DNA of 64,000 nucleotides from Saccharopolyspora erythraea (GTDB lineage Bacteria; Actinomycetota; Actinomycetes; Mycobacteriales; Pseudonocardiaceae): NCBI RefSeq assembly GCF_018141105.1, contig NZ_CP054839.1, positions 3,038,001 to 3,102,000 of the forward strand, read 5' to 3'. Shown piece by piece: positions 27,821 to 36,283 of this stretch (position 1 is its first letter; each line of letters starts with the position of its first letter). The notes under the pieces were generated by a model. It saw only the letters and a program-made list of their open reading frames with translations, ran no database searches and was not told where the DNA came from. The position numbers and the translations under genes were made by a program.

Positions 27821-29053
27821 GTGCTGCGTCAGGCTACGTTTGCCCGTTGGACGATCTTGCGTAGTCGGGGGTTGTCGGTGTTGCGGTTTCGCCAGGCGAT
27901 GTAGCGGCGGATCATGCTGGCTTGTTCGGTGTGGCTGGTGTGGTCGGTGCCGTTGAGGGTGAAGTAGCGCAGCGCGGTGAATTGAGCCTCGATGCGGTTG
28001 ATCCAGGACGAGTTCGTTGGCGTGTAGGCGATCTCGACGTTGTTGGCCTCAGCCCAGACCGAGACCCTGGTGTCGATCCGGGTGCTCAGATGCGGGCTGG
28101 CGTTGTCGCAGACGATCGCGATGCGCACCTTCGGTGGATACAGACCGCGCAGGTAGCGGCAGAACTGGAGAAACTGGGTTCGCTTCTTGGATGTCTTGAC
28201 GTGTCCGTACATTCTGTCGGTGGCCAGGTCGAGAGCGGCGAGCAGGTGGCGGACCCCGTGGGGACGCGTGTAGGTAGCTCGTTGCCGGGGCCGGGGGTCA
28301 CGGCCGGGATCTTTGTGCTTGCCACCCCGCTCGGCCCACTGCCGTCCTGGGTGGGGTTGCAGGTTCAGTGGCCCGAATTCGTCCATGCTGAACACCACGG
28401 TCGGATCGTCGGTCTCGCCGACGATCTCGCCGTCGGCGATCGCATACAGGTGCTCGATACGAGCTTTCTTCACCGCATAGTCCGGATCCCGGGAGGTCTT
28501 CCAGGTCTTTATCCGTTGAAACGACACCCCTTCCGCGCGCAGGATCGCGCGCAGGCCCTCGTGGCTGATGTCCTCGACCACCCCCTCGGCGACCAGGAAA
28601 TCCGCCAGCTTGGTCAGACTCCAGGTCGAAAACGGCAGCCCGTGCTCGGCAGGCTTGGACTTGGCGACCTTCTTGATCTCTCGCCGCTGCGGCAGAGTGA
28701 ACGTCGGCGGACGTCCACCCTTGTATTTCGGGTACAGCGAGTCGAACCCGTCGGTGTTGAAGTTGTGGATCACGTCTCGAACCCGATCCTCGCTGGTGAA
28801 CGCCACTGTCGCGATCTTGGCCACCGGCATGCCCTGCGCGGACAGCAGCACCATCTGCGCCCTGCGCCAGGTCACCACCGACCCACTGCCACGACGAATG
28901 ATCCGCAACAACCGGTTGCCCTCATCGTCATCGAGCTCCCGAACCCGTACCCGCTCAGCCATGATCCACAGTCTGAAACGATCACACCAACCTATGCGGC
29001 ACCAACCACGGCGCGTCGCGATCAAACAGGGCAAACCCTGCCTGACACGGCAC
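27821..29053 (-). mobile_element. IS630-family insertion sequence, about 1233 bp
   Basis: Ends match over 22 of the first 27 positions counted from the flanking CTAG (CTAGTGCTGCGTCAGG at the left, CTAGTGCCGTGTCAGG as reverse complement at the right). TA lies directly outside each end (27819-27820, 29054-29055), the target duplication expected of IS630/mariner elements. The single transposase gene is intact. Confidence 0.85.
27829..28962 (-). CDS. IS630-family transposase
   Basis: Transposase of 377 residues starting MAERVRVRELDDDEG. An N-terminal helix-turn-helix region (RIIRRGSGSVVTWRRAQMVL, then a second HTH) precedes the DDE domain with VFSMDEFGPL, AIVCDNASPHLS and SSWINRIEAQF, the last containing the catalytic Glu. 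No frameshift or stop is seen, so the protein should be functional. The element stands alone with its own TA duplication, separate from the damaged elements to its right. Confidence 0.9.
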   Translation of the reverse strand: MAERVRVRELDDDEGNRLLRIIRRGSGSVVTWRRAQMVLLSAQGMPVAKIATVAFTSEDRVRDVIHNFNTDGFDSLYPKYKGGRPPTFTLPQRREIKKVAKSKPAEHGLPFSTWSLTKLADFLVAEGVVEDISHEGLRAILRAEGVSFQRIKTWKTSRDPDYAVKKARIEHLYAIADGEIVGETDDPTVVFSMDEFGPLNLQPHPGRQWAERGGKHKDPGRDPRPRQRATYTRPHGVRHLLAALDLATDRMYGHVKTSKKRTQFLQFCRYLRGLYPPKVRIAIVCDNASPHLSTRIDTRVSVWAEANNVEIAYTPTNSSWINRIEAQFTALRYFTLNGTDHTSHTEQASMIRRYIAWRNRNTDNPRLRKIVQRANVA

Positions 29054-29341
29054 TAGCGTTGTTTCGCCGAGGGCTCGCGTTCGAAAAGCATGGGTTCTGC
29101 CTGGTCATGGGGCCCGACCGGAAGATAAGCCCGGTCACCCCTGCGGTGGATTAGTTGCCGCTACGTCATGCGGTCGGTCGCCAGCGGTGTGGCGCATTCA
29201 GCCGCGCGCAGGCGATGAGCGCGATCGCTCACTATCGCGGGCACGCGACCGACACAGAGCTTGTGTCCACGTCACGTCGTGGGGCAGTGGCTGCTCCGTC
29301 GCTGTGGGTCTGTTGTCTGCGGGGAGCGTTCGTGTTGCAGA

Positions 29342-29580
29342 TCAGGACGCATACGAGTTGGAGGAGCCCGAGGTGGATGTCGGCGCGCCTTTCGTAGCGA
29401 GTGCGGAGGTGTTTGAACCCTTCCAGGTGATCCCTGTCTTGAGTACGAACACGATGCCGACCAGGGCGGCCCGATCATCTGCCGGCAACCGGCCCGGTAC
29501 CGATGTCGGCGAGGTGGGCGTGGCGGGAGCAACGGCTGAACCCGAGACCACAACTGCTCTGGCACCAACTCCTCGATCAC
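29342..29580 (-). pseudogene. IS5-family transposase N-terminal remnant
   Basis: The minus strand encodes ELVPEQLWSRVQPLLPPRPP in one frame and DDRAALVGIVFVLKTGITW in another, which together form the N-terminal domain of IS5/IS402-type transposases. At least one frameshift separates them and the catalytic domain is absent. Confidence 0.75.
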
Positions 29581-29617
29581 GCCGAGAGGGGCTGCTGCAG
29601 GGTTTGGTGACAGGTGG

Positions 29618-30510
29618 TTAGGCTGCCTGGTTGGCGGTCTTGGTCATGATTGTCTCGAATTCGATAGGGGTGAGGCGTCCGAGTCGTGGTTGGCGGCGTC
29701 GGCGGTGGTAGGTGCGCTCGATCCAGCGCACGATCGCGACCCGTAGCTCCTCGCGGGTGGCCCAACGGCGTCGGTCGAGGACGTTGTGCTGCAGCAGCGA
29801 GTAGAAGCTTTCCATGGCGGCGTTGTCGCCAGCTGATCCGACTTGGCCCATCGAGCCGCGGAGGCGGTGCCGGAACAGAGCTTGGTGCAGCTTGCGTGAC
29901 CGAAACTGCCCACCGCGGTCGCTGTGCAGCACACATCCGGTCACGCGGTGGCCGGCCGTCGGCGCCGCGACGAGCGACGGCCGAATCCAGGGCGGTGACC
30001 ACGATCGCCGATTCCATCCGGTCGGCCATCGAGTAGCCCACGATCCTGTTGGACCACACGTCCTTGATCGCGCACACATACAGCTTGCCCTCCTTGGTGG
30101 GATGCTCGGTCAGACCGGTCAGCCACAACCGGTTCGGGCCCTCGGCGGTGAAATCACGGCGCACGAGATCGTCATGTGCCGGCCCCGCGACGCGACGCTT
30201 TGTGCTTCGCGTTTTCTTCTTGCCGAACACGCTCCACCAGCCGTTGTTCGAGCAGAGCCGCCAGATCGTGCGCTCGGCCGCCGAGTGCCCGGCCGCCCAC
30301 GCCTCGTCGGCCAGCAGGCGATATCCGAACTCCGGATCATCCCGGTGGGCGTCGAAGATCGCGTTGGCCACATACGCCTCGGCCAGTTCGGTATCGGTGA
30401 CCGGTTGGGATCTCCACCGGGTACTGCTGGCGGTGGAGCTTGAGTACCCGGCACGTCACCGCCACGGGAATCCCGTCGGCGGCCAGCTGACCCACGAGCG
30501 GGTACATCAT
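29618..30510 (-). pseudogene. IS3-family OrfB transposase, broken
   Basis: Recognisable IS3 integrase-core sequence split over frames. An N-terminal part reads QLAADGIPVAVTCRVLKLHR, then a frameshift near 30420 leads to FDAHRDDPEFGYRLLADEAW and LWLTGLTEHPTKEGKLYVCA. A second frameshift near 29960 leads to VLHSDRGGQF and NAAMESFYSLLQ. The first catalytic Asp, normally in WLTDITEHP, is Gly here. So two frameshifts and one active-site loss make it inactive. Confidence 0.85.
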
Positions 30511-30809
30511 TTTCCCGGCAGATTGCCCTGCGACAGATACGCCGCCGCCCGCCGCAACACCTCGTTCTCCTGCTCCAACAACCGGTTGCGGCGCTTGAGT
30601 TCGCGCAGATCACGAGCCTGATCCGACGTCACGCCGAGCTTGACGCCCTCGTCGACATCGGCGTTGCGCAGCCACTTTTGCAGCGTCATCTCATGGATCC
30701 CGAAATCCCGGGCCACCTGCGCGAGACTCACGCCCGACTCGCGATTACGGGCCACCCGGACGACGTCCTCACGGAACTCACGGGGGATAGGGCTTGGGCA
30801 CAGCGACAT
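30507..30809 (-). CDS. IS3-family OrfA (HTH/leucine-zipper subunit)
   Basis: Protein of 100 residues with an N-terminal helix-turn-helix (PREFREDVVRVARN, SLAQVARDFGIHEMTLQKWL) and a C-terminal leucine-zipper-like helix (DLRELKRRNRLLEQENEVLR), the standard form of IS3 OrfA. It overlaps the start of the broken OrfB. The frame is intact but the element cannot transpose by itself. Confidence 0.82.
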   Translation of the reverse strand: MSLCPSPIPREFREDVVRVARNRESGVSLAQVARDFGIHEMTLQKWLRNADVDEGVKLGVTSDQARDLRELKRRNRLLEQENEVLRRAAAYLSQGNLPGK

Positions 30810-30882
30810 CCTTCCAGCCCGCCACACAGGCAAGCCATCTCGGCTGTCACACATCCCTGCAGCAGCCCCGACCGCACTCCAC

Positions 30883-31090
30883 GTGTTCTGTGAGGAACTT
30901 CAACCACTGGTCGACCAAGTACTGACCGGCATCGGTGCCCAGCCCCTCGATGATCAAACCGCCGCGACTACCGTGGCGCGCAGCGTCGCCGCCGCCATCC
31001 GGACCGGCCAGATAGAGCCCTACGACGGAGCACGGCAACTGTGGCGTCTTGCGCGCAAAGTCCCGGCCGCCGGGCCGTCGCTACAGAGGT
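30883..31090 (+). pseudogene. Unidentified coding fragment between two IS remnants
   Basis: From GTG 30883 the plus strand reads FCEELQPLVDQVLTG, then GAQPLDDQTAATTVARSVAA and YDGARQLWRLARKVPAAG, which has protein-like composition (amphipathic helices, D/E/R balance). It is probably the remaining tail of a gene cut by the IS3 element on its left and the IS630 element on its right. I do not recognise the family. Confidence 0.35.
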
Positions 31091-31141
31091 TGAACTGTCG
31101 GGATTTGATCACGGCGTGTCGGGCTGACATCGGCTGGTCGG

Positions 31142-32233
31142 GTGCTGTATCCGGTCCGGGTGCGTTATCCCGATAGTGGTGGGCTGACGGCTGAGGGCCG
31201 GGCCCGGCGTGAGGCGGTTCGGTTGCAGGCGGCGGAGTTGTTCGCCCAGGACGTGGCGGTGCCGGAGATCGCCAAGCGATTACGGGTATCGCACAACGCG
31301 GTGTACGTGTGGCGTCGCCGATGGTTGACCGACGGTGAAGCGGGACTCGTGTCCAAGGGGCCCTCGGGGACCGACTGTCGGCTGTCGCCCGAGCAGCTGG
31401 ACCGGCTGGCCGCTGTGCTGCAGGAAGGCCCCGCTGCGCACGGCTACATCGAAGATCAGCGGTGGACCCTGGCGCGGGTGGCGGATCTGATCGCTCGACT
31501 CTTCCGCGTCCAGTACACCCTGCGCGGAGTCTCGATGTTGTTGCATCGCATGGGATTCAGCCCGCAGATGCCCGCGCATCGACCAGTCGAACGCGACGAG
31601 GAGGCGATCGCTACGTGGCGGCAGGAGGTGTGGCGGCAGGCAAAAGGCTAGCGGCCGAGCGTGGGGCGGTCTGCTTCGAAGATGAGGCAGGTCATACGCT
31701 ACGGCCGCCGAAGGCACGGACGTGGGGCGCTACGCGGACACACCCCGGTCATTCCGGTGTCGGGCAGGGGATCCGGCCGGATCTCGGTGGCCGGTCTGTT
31801 CTGCGTCCGCCCCGGCCAACGCCCACACCTGCTGTACCGGGTCAAGATCCACCGCTCCCGCAAAGGCGAACGCCGCAGCTTCGCCGAAACCGACTACGCC
31901 GCCCTGCTCGATGCCGCCCACCAGTACCTGAAAGCGCCGATCGTGTTGATCTGGGACAACCTCAACACCCACATCAGCGCCGCGATGCGCCGATTGATCG
32001 GCAACCGGGACTGGCTGCACGTCATCCAGCTCCCGGCCTACGCCCCCGACCTCAACCCCACCGAAAGCGTGTGGTCCCACGTCAAACGCAGCCTGGGCAA
32101 CCTGGCCGCCGACACCGCCGACCACCTCGCCGCGATCGTGCGCAACCGGCTCAAGCGCATCCAGTACCGACCCCACCTGCTGACCGGCTTCCTCGCCCAA
32201 ACCGGCCTCACCGTTGACCCGGAGCCACCGTAA
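31142..32233 (+). pseudogene. IS630-family transposase, frameshifted
   Basis: The first part (31142-31651) has HTH segments (VPEIAKRLRVSHNAVYVWRR) and the linker up to IATWRQEVWRQAKG. The protein continues in another frame with GAVCFEDEAGHTLRPPKARTW (first Asp), then returns to the original frame from about 31735 with VLIWDNLNTHIS and LPAYAPDLNPTESVW (second Asp and Glu). The first shift lies at a CAAAAGG stretch and could be programmed. The second, near 31735, looks like a mutation. It is unrelated in detail to the intact IS630 copy at 27821. Confidence 0.83.
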
Positions 32234-32325
32234 TCTTGATCATTCAATCTCTGTAACCGGGTTCATTCACCTGGCAAGCGAGTGGGAAGACGTACCTGAC
32301 CAGCGCGCCGAAATTGAGGCCGACA

Positions 32326-33206
32326 TCAAAACCGAAGCCGGCAAACTCGAATACCCCAGCGCACCAGGTAGGTGTTGATGCGTCGTAGGAAGGGATACAG
32401 CTGCGACCGGTAGAACCGGCCGTAGTAGTTCATCCAGCCTGCCACGATGGGGTTGATCCCTTCGGCGAGCTCACTGAGATCGTCCCTGACGCGCATGTGG
32501 ATCCGCCAGGAGCGGACCCGTCGACCCATCGCCTTGAGTGCCTCCGCGCTGACCGCGGGCAGGAAGGATGTGAACGCCTCCCGTCCGGGTACGTGGCCTT
32601 GCGAGGGCGGAACGTGTACCCGAGGAACGTGAACGAGGTGTGCTCATGGGAGCCACGACGTCGGGTGTCCTTGCAGTACACGATCTTGGTTTTGTCGGGA
32701 TGCAGACGCAGCCCGACTTGTTCCATTCTCTCGGCGAGAGCGGCCAGCACCTGGCGTGCCTGCCGCTCGGTCGCGCAGTGCACCACGGCGTCGTCCGCGT
32801 AGCGTTCGAACTGCACGGCCGGGAACTCCCGCTCCAGCCACGAGTCGAACGCGTAATGCATGAACAGGTTGGCCAGCACGGGCGAGACCGCTGACCCCTG
32901 TGGGGTTCCCCGGTTCCGCTCGACAAGGGTGCCGTCAGACTGCTGGATCGGAGCGGCAAGCCACCGCTTCACATACAACAACACCCACTTTTGATCAGCG
33001 GAGATGTTGGCCTGCACCGCCTTGACCATCAACTCCCACGGCACGCTGTCGAAGAACTTGGCGACATCCAAGTCGATCACCCAGTCCTTCTTCCAGCACT
33101 GCTGACGGCAGTTGGCCACCGCGTCCAGCGCCGAGCGACGAGGCCGATACCCGTAGGAGTCCTGGTGAAAGATCGACTCCGTCCGCGATTCGAGCGCCAT
33201 CGCCGC
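32326..33206 (-). pseudogene. Group II intron reverse transcriptase remnant
   Basis: The minus strand encodes reverse-transcriptase blocks in order: MALESRTESIFHQDSYGYRP, WVIDLDVAKFFDSVPWELM, RGTPQGSAVSPVLANLFMHY, FERYADDAVVHC with the catalytic YADD, LHPDKTKIVYC, SFTFLGYTFRPRKA. After a frameshift it continues into the thumb/X domain (ELAEGINPIVAGWMNYYGRF). The first RT blocks are missing and no domain V-like RNA hairpin was seen beyond the 3' end, so the intron is truncated at both ends and immobile. Confidence 0.87.
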
Positions 33207-33272
33207 CCCAACACCTCCACGATCAAGGTGTTGCGACGACCAGTTGAATCCGCCGCACCGCGGCATCCGCAC

Positions 33273-33704
33273 CCTCGCAACGCTGTTGGATGAGTCGTCG
33301 ACACCTCCCGGCCACTCAGCGTCACCCGGCCACGAGGCACCGCAGAAGTAAGGCCACGCCGATCACGACTTCCTGTCGTACCGCAGCTCGCGACCCCAAG
33401 GATTTGCATCATGAACGATTTGCTCGTGGATATGGCCGCCCTTTACTTGCTCCTGTTCTCTCCGCTGATTCCGCCGCTGCTTGGCTGGGTCGCGGGAAAG
33501 GTAAGTGACATGATCCGCGAACGCGACGCTGATCACTAATGCGATGACGTCCGAACGGCCGCGATGCCCTCACGCGTGCGCACCCGCGGTCCTACCAGGT
33601 GCGGCGGCACTCTCTGCGTTCGCCGCCGGAGGCCAGCACCAGATCATGTGGCCAGTTCGGTTACCTGACCTCCGCGTCGGCCACGGCCGTGGTGCGCCGG
33701 CGAT
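33273..33704. other. Intergenic region with one possible small gene
   Basis: The flank of the intron remnant and the gap before the Hsp31-like gene. Apart from the small membrane protein frame at 33411-33539, nothing recognisable is seen. Confidence 0.5.
33411..33539 (+). CDS. Possible small membrane protein, 42 residues
   Basis: Short frame starting ATG 33411, with AAGGA about 8 bases upstream. The product has one hydrophobic segment of about 20 residues (MAALYLLLFSPLIPPLLGWV) followed by a charged tail (GKVSDMIRERDADH) and a TAA stop. The combination of ribosome site, helix and charged end is typical of real small membrane proteins, but I know no family and there is no operon partner. It lies right of the IS region. 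Confidence 0.4.
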   Translation: MNDLLVDMAALYLLLFSPLIPPLLGWVAGKVSDMIRERDADH

Positions 33705-34580
33705 TCACGCCTTCGCCTGGACAGCTTCGACCAACGCATCGGCGGCGAGGCGACCAAGGCCGTTCGAGGCGAGGGGACTGTCCCCGGTGAGGAGCTTCCC
33801 GTCCTGGTGCACCTGGCCGGTCATCTTCTCGTTGACAACGGTCACTCCTTGCTTGCTCAGCAGATCGGCGACCAGCCACCGCAGCCGGCCGGGAAGGTAG
33901 CCGATGTCGATGTTCGGTCCTGTGTCGAGCGCGTCGGGAAAGACACAGACCGAGTAGCCCTTGAACGGCGATTCGTCCCTACCCAGCGAGGCGGCGAGCA
34001 ATGCTGCCGGGCCATGGCAGAGGGTGATGATGAACTTGTCCTTGGACAACGCCCAGTCGAGAGTCTGCTGTACTGCCCGGCTGGTCGGCAAACCGACCAC
34101 GGCCCCATGCCCGCCCGGGATGAACACCGCGAGGTAGTCCGAATCCGAGCCGAGCTCGTTGGCGACAACCTCGGAAAGCTTCTTGGGCTGCTTGAGCTTG
34201 GGCTTCAGCGCTTCGTAAGTCGCCAGAACGGCCTCGTCCTCGCTCGGCATGGCCCACAGTTCCAGCTTGGCCGGGTAGCCGGTGATCGTCGCGACGTCGA
34301 CCTCGAAGCCCGCTTCCATCAGGTGGTGCAGTGGAAGCAGCATCTCGACCGGATGATTGCCGGTCGAGAACATCGTGCCGTTCTCCGTCAGAAGGTAGCG
34401 CTCCTCGGTCGCGATCATGAGGACCTTCCGCTTGCCTCTGGTGTAGGCGCCCTTGTGCTGCACTCCATCGAAGTCGGTCTTCGGCGACGTGTATTGACTC
34501 AGCGAGTACGGGGACGGAAAGAACGCGTTGTCCTCCGCCTCGTCCGGCGTGGGGTTCTTGCTCAGGTTCTCGGCAGTCAT
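33705..34580 (-). CDS. hchA: DJ-1/PfpI-superfamily protein, Hsp31/HchA-like
   Basis: Protein of 291 residues resembling Hsp31 (glutathione-independent glyoxalase III and holding chaperone). Features are the N-terminal extension ending [56 protein letters not shown] and the nucleophile elbow [12 protein letters not shown] with the catalytic Cys. Length fits the family (about 283 in E. coli). It probably detoxifies methylglyoxal or protects proteins. The ATG at 34580 follows AGGACG. It is transcribed divergently from an MFS transporter, with unusual palindromic repeats between them. Confidence 0.87.
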   Translation of the reverse strand: MTAENLSKNPTPDEAEDNAFFPSPYSLSQYTSPKTDFDGVQHKGAYTRGKRKVLMIATEERYLLTENGTMFSTGNHPVEMLLPLHHLMEAGFEVDVATITGYPAKLELWAMPSEDEAVLATYEALKPKLKQPKKLSEVVANELGSDSDYLAVFIPGGHGAVVGLPTSRAVQQTLDWALSKDKFIITLCHGPAALLAASLGRDESPFKGYSVCVFPDALDTGPNIDIGYLPGRLRWLVADLLSKQGVTVVNEKMTGQVHQDGKLLTGDSPLASNGLGRLAADALVEAVQAKA

Positions 34581-34615
34581 CGTTCGTCCTGCTTTCATTT
34601 GTGTTTCAGAATTTC

Positions 34616-34628
34616 TTGTCGGAGACAA
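34616..34628. promoter_or_regulatory. Candidate operator near hchA
   Basis: TTGTC-GGA-GACAA has perfect 5-bp arms and lies 36 bp upstream of the hchA start. It shares the TTGTCGG/GACAA half sites with the double palindrome at 34794-34829, so it may be a weaker site for the same regulator. Confidence 0.45.
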
Positions 34629-34793
34629 CGCGGCAGCATCGCAAGCCAACTTCTCGAAGTCATGCGTGCCGTCACTGCCTGCCAGGCCCTCATGTTAAAC
34701 CGGAGCCATATGTCCCACAACTCAACCGGCTCCGCCGACGACCCGATGCCCGGCCTCGAATGGCGAGTTCCGGGACGCGGACGCCAATTTATT

Positions 34794-34829
34794 GTGGTCG
34801 GCCGACAACCTCGTTTGTCGGCCGACCAC
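34794..34829. promoter_or_regulatory. Double palindromic operator
   Basis: GTGGTCGGCCGACAA (34794-34808) and TTGTCGGCCGACCAC (34815-34829) are perfect 15-bp reverse complements with a 6-base spacer. Each arm contains the self-complementary decamer GTCGGCCGAC, and the two decamer centres are exactly 20 bp apart, about two helical turns. This is the layout of two dimer sites on one DNA face. No regulator gene is adjacent. Confidence 0.7.
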
Positions 34830-34958
34830 GAATTTTCGTTCGAGTCCGGTTGATTGTTGTTTCCCGTGCCACATGTCGAATGCGGCGGGAATGTGCTGGA
34901 AATTTCCGCTGTTGAGCCGCGCAGTCCGATCGCCGATCGAAGTGGAAGAGGGAGCAAG

Positions 34959-36197
34959 GTGAAGCACAACGGCTCTGATGTGCTCGACGGTGCTGGTGTG
35001 GCGAAAGAGGATGGTTCGGCGCGGCCACCTGCACGATCGGCGTTCGCGTTCTGGAGCGTCGCGGCGGCGATGGCGTTCGCGCTGGCGGCCAGCGCGGTGC
35101 CGTCCCCGCTCTACGTGGACTACCAGGCGCAGTGGAAGTTCTCCGCGGCGACGCTGACGGCCGTCTACGCGACCTACGCCGCCGGTGTCGTCGTGGCCCT
35201 TCTGCTCGCGGGCGGACTGTCCGACCGGGTCGGACGTCGTCCGGTGCTGGTCGTCAGCATCGCGGGTCTGGTCGTCAGCCTGCTCCTGTTCGTCTTCGCC
35301 GACGGTGTGGGGTGGCTCTACGCGGCTCGCGGATTGCAGGGACTGGCCACCGGTGTGTTCACCGGGGCCGCGGGAGGTGCGCTGGCCGAGCTGCACCCCC
35401 GCTCGGACCACCGGTTCGCTGCGACGGTGAACAGCACGTCGACATCGGCCGGGATCGCGGCCGGCGCCGTGGTCGCCGGCGCGTTGGCGGAGTTCGTCCC
35501 GTTCCCACTGCGGGCGCCGTACGTGCTGCTCGTGGTCATCGCGCTCGTACTGCTGAGCGCCATCGCGTGGCGCGTGCCGGAAACGGTGGAGCGCTCCGGC
35601 GGCGAGGCGGGTTTCCGCGTGCAGCGGTTGAAGGTTCCGGCCGAGATCCGCGGCCAGTTCGTCCTCGCATCGCTCGGGGTCTTCGCGGCATGGGCCGTAG
35701 CCGGTTTGTACCTCGGTCTGGGCGGCAGCATCGCCAAGGAGCTGCTGCAGGTGGACAACCACCTCGTCGTCGGGCTGGTGATCCTCAGCATGCAGGGTGT
35801 GGGTGGGCTCGCGCAGCTCGTGTTCACCAGGATGTCGAACGCGTCGGCGTCGATCGTGGGAAGCACGACGCTGATCGCAGGACTGCTCGTCACCGCCGTG
35901 TCACTGCCGCTGCTGAGCCCGGTGGTCTTCTTCGGGGGAGCGATCACGACCGGTGTCGGCTTCGGACTGACATTCATGGGAGCCACCCGGCGGGTGGTGC
36001 ACGCGGCACCCGCCCACGCACGCGGTGAGACGCTCGCCGCCTACTTCGTCGTGGCGTACGTGGCGATCTCCGCACCGGTGGTCGTCGCCGGGTTCGTCGC
36101 GGCGCCGCTGGGGCTTGCCACCACGTTCTACCTGTTCGCTGCGACGATCGGACTCGCCGCAGCAAGCATGCTCGTAGGCACGCTCGTCAGGAGATAG
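34959..36197 (+). CDS. MFS transporter (drug exporter-like)
   Basis: Major facilitator of 412 residues with about 12 membrane helices. The helix 2-3 motif LAGGLSDRVGRRPVLVV and the early LAASAVPSPLYVDYQ fit the family of multidrug/efflux MFS proteins common in actinomycetes. GTG 34959 is selected because GAGGGAG precedes it and because upstream codons lack protein character. It is divergent from the Hsp31-like gene; the double palindrome lies 130 bp upstream. Substrate unknown. A strong terminator hairpin follows at 36201. Confidence 0.85.
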   Translation: MKHNGSDVLDGAGVAKEDGSARPPARSAFAFWSVAAAMAFALAASAVPSPLYVDYQAQWKFSAATLTAVYATYAAGVVVALLLAGGLSDRVGRRPVLVVSIAGLVVSLLLFVFADGVGWLYAARGLQGLATGVFTGAAGGALAELHPRSDHRFAATVNSTSTSAGIAAGAVVAGALAEFVPFPLRAPYVLLVVIALVLLSAIAWRVPETVERSGGEAGFRVQRLKVPAEIRGQFVLASLGVFAAWAVAGLYLGLGGSIAKELLQVDNHLVVGLVILSMQGVGGLAQLVFTRMSNASASIVGSTTLIAGLLVTAVSLPLLSPVVFFGGAITTGVGFGLTFMGATRRVVHAAPAHARGETLAAYFVVAYVAISAPVVVAGFVAAPLGLATTFYLFAATIGLAAASMLVGTLVRR

Positions 36198-36200
36198 TCC

Positions 36201-36242
36201 AGTGTGGACAGCCGTGTCGGCAACTGCACGGCTGTCCACACT
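36201..36242. terminator. Bidirectional terminator hairpin
   Basis: AGTGTGGACAGCCGTG (36201-36216) and CACGGCTGTCCACACT (36227-36242) form a perfect 16-bp stem with a 10-base loop. It lies between the convergent MFS and lipase genes, so it probably ends both transcripts. Confidence 0.88.
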
Positions 36243-36283
36243 ACGCGACGACTGGGTGCCGTGTAGCTCCTCAGTTGCCGGGC

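Larger units (their letters stand above)
29618..30809 (-). mobile_element. Degenerate IS3-family element A
   Basis: The element contains an intact OrfA (30507-30809) and an OrfB region (about 30510 to 29618) with frameshifts. Its left end adjoins the IS5 remnant. Terminal repeats were not located with confidence. Confidence 0.75.
34581..34958. other. Divergent promoter region of hchA and an MFS gene
   Basis: Region of 378 bp without a gene. It contains a large inverted repeat at 34794-34829 and a related smaller one at 34616-34628, listed separately. Confidence 0.6.

Noticed and set aside
26000-33206. The recombinase and IS region as a prophage or conjugative element
   Set aside because: No phage structural, replication, relaxase or transfer genes and no att repeats were found.
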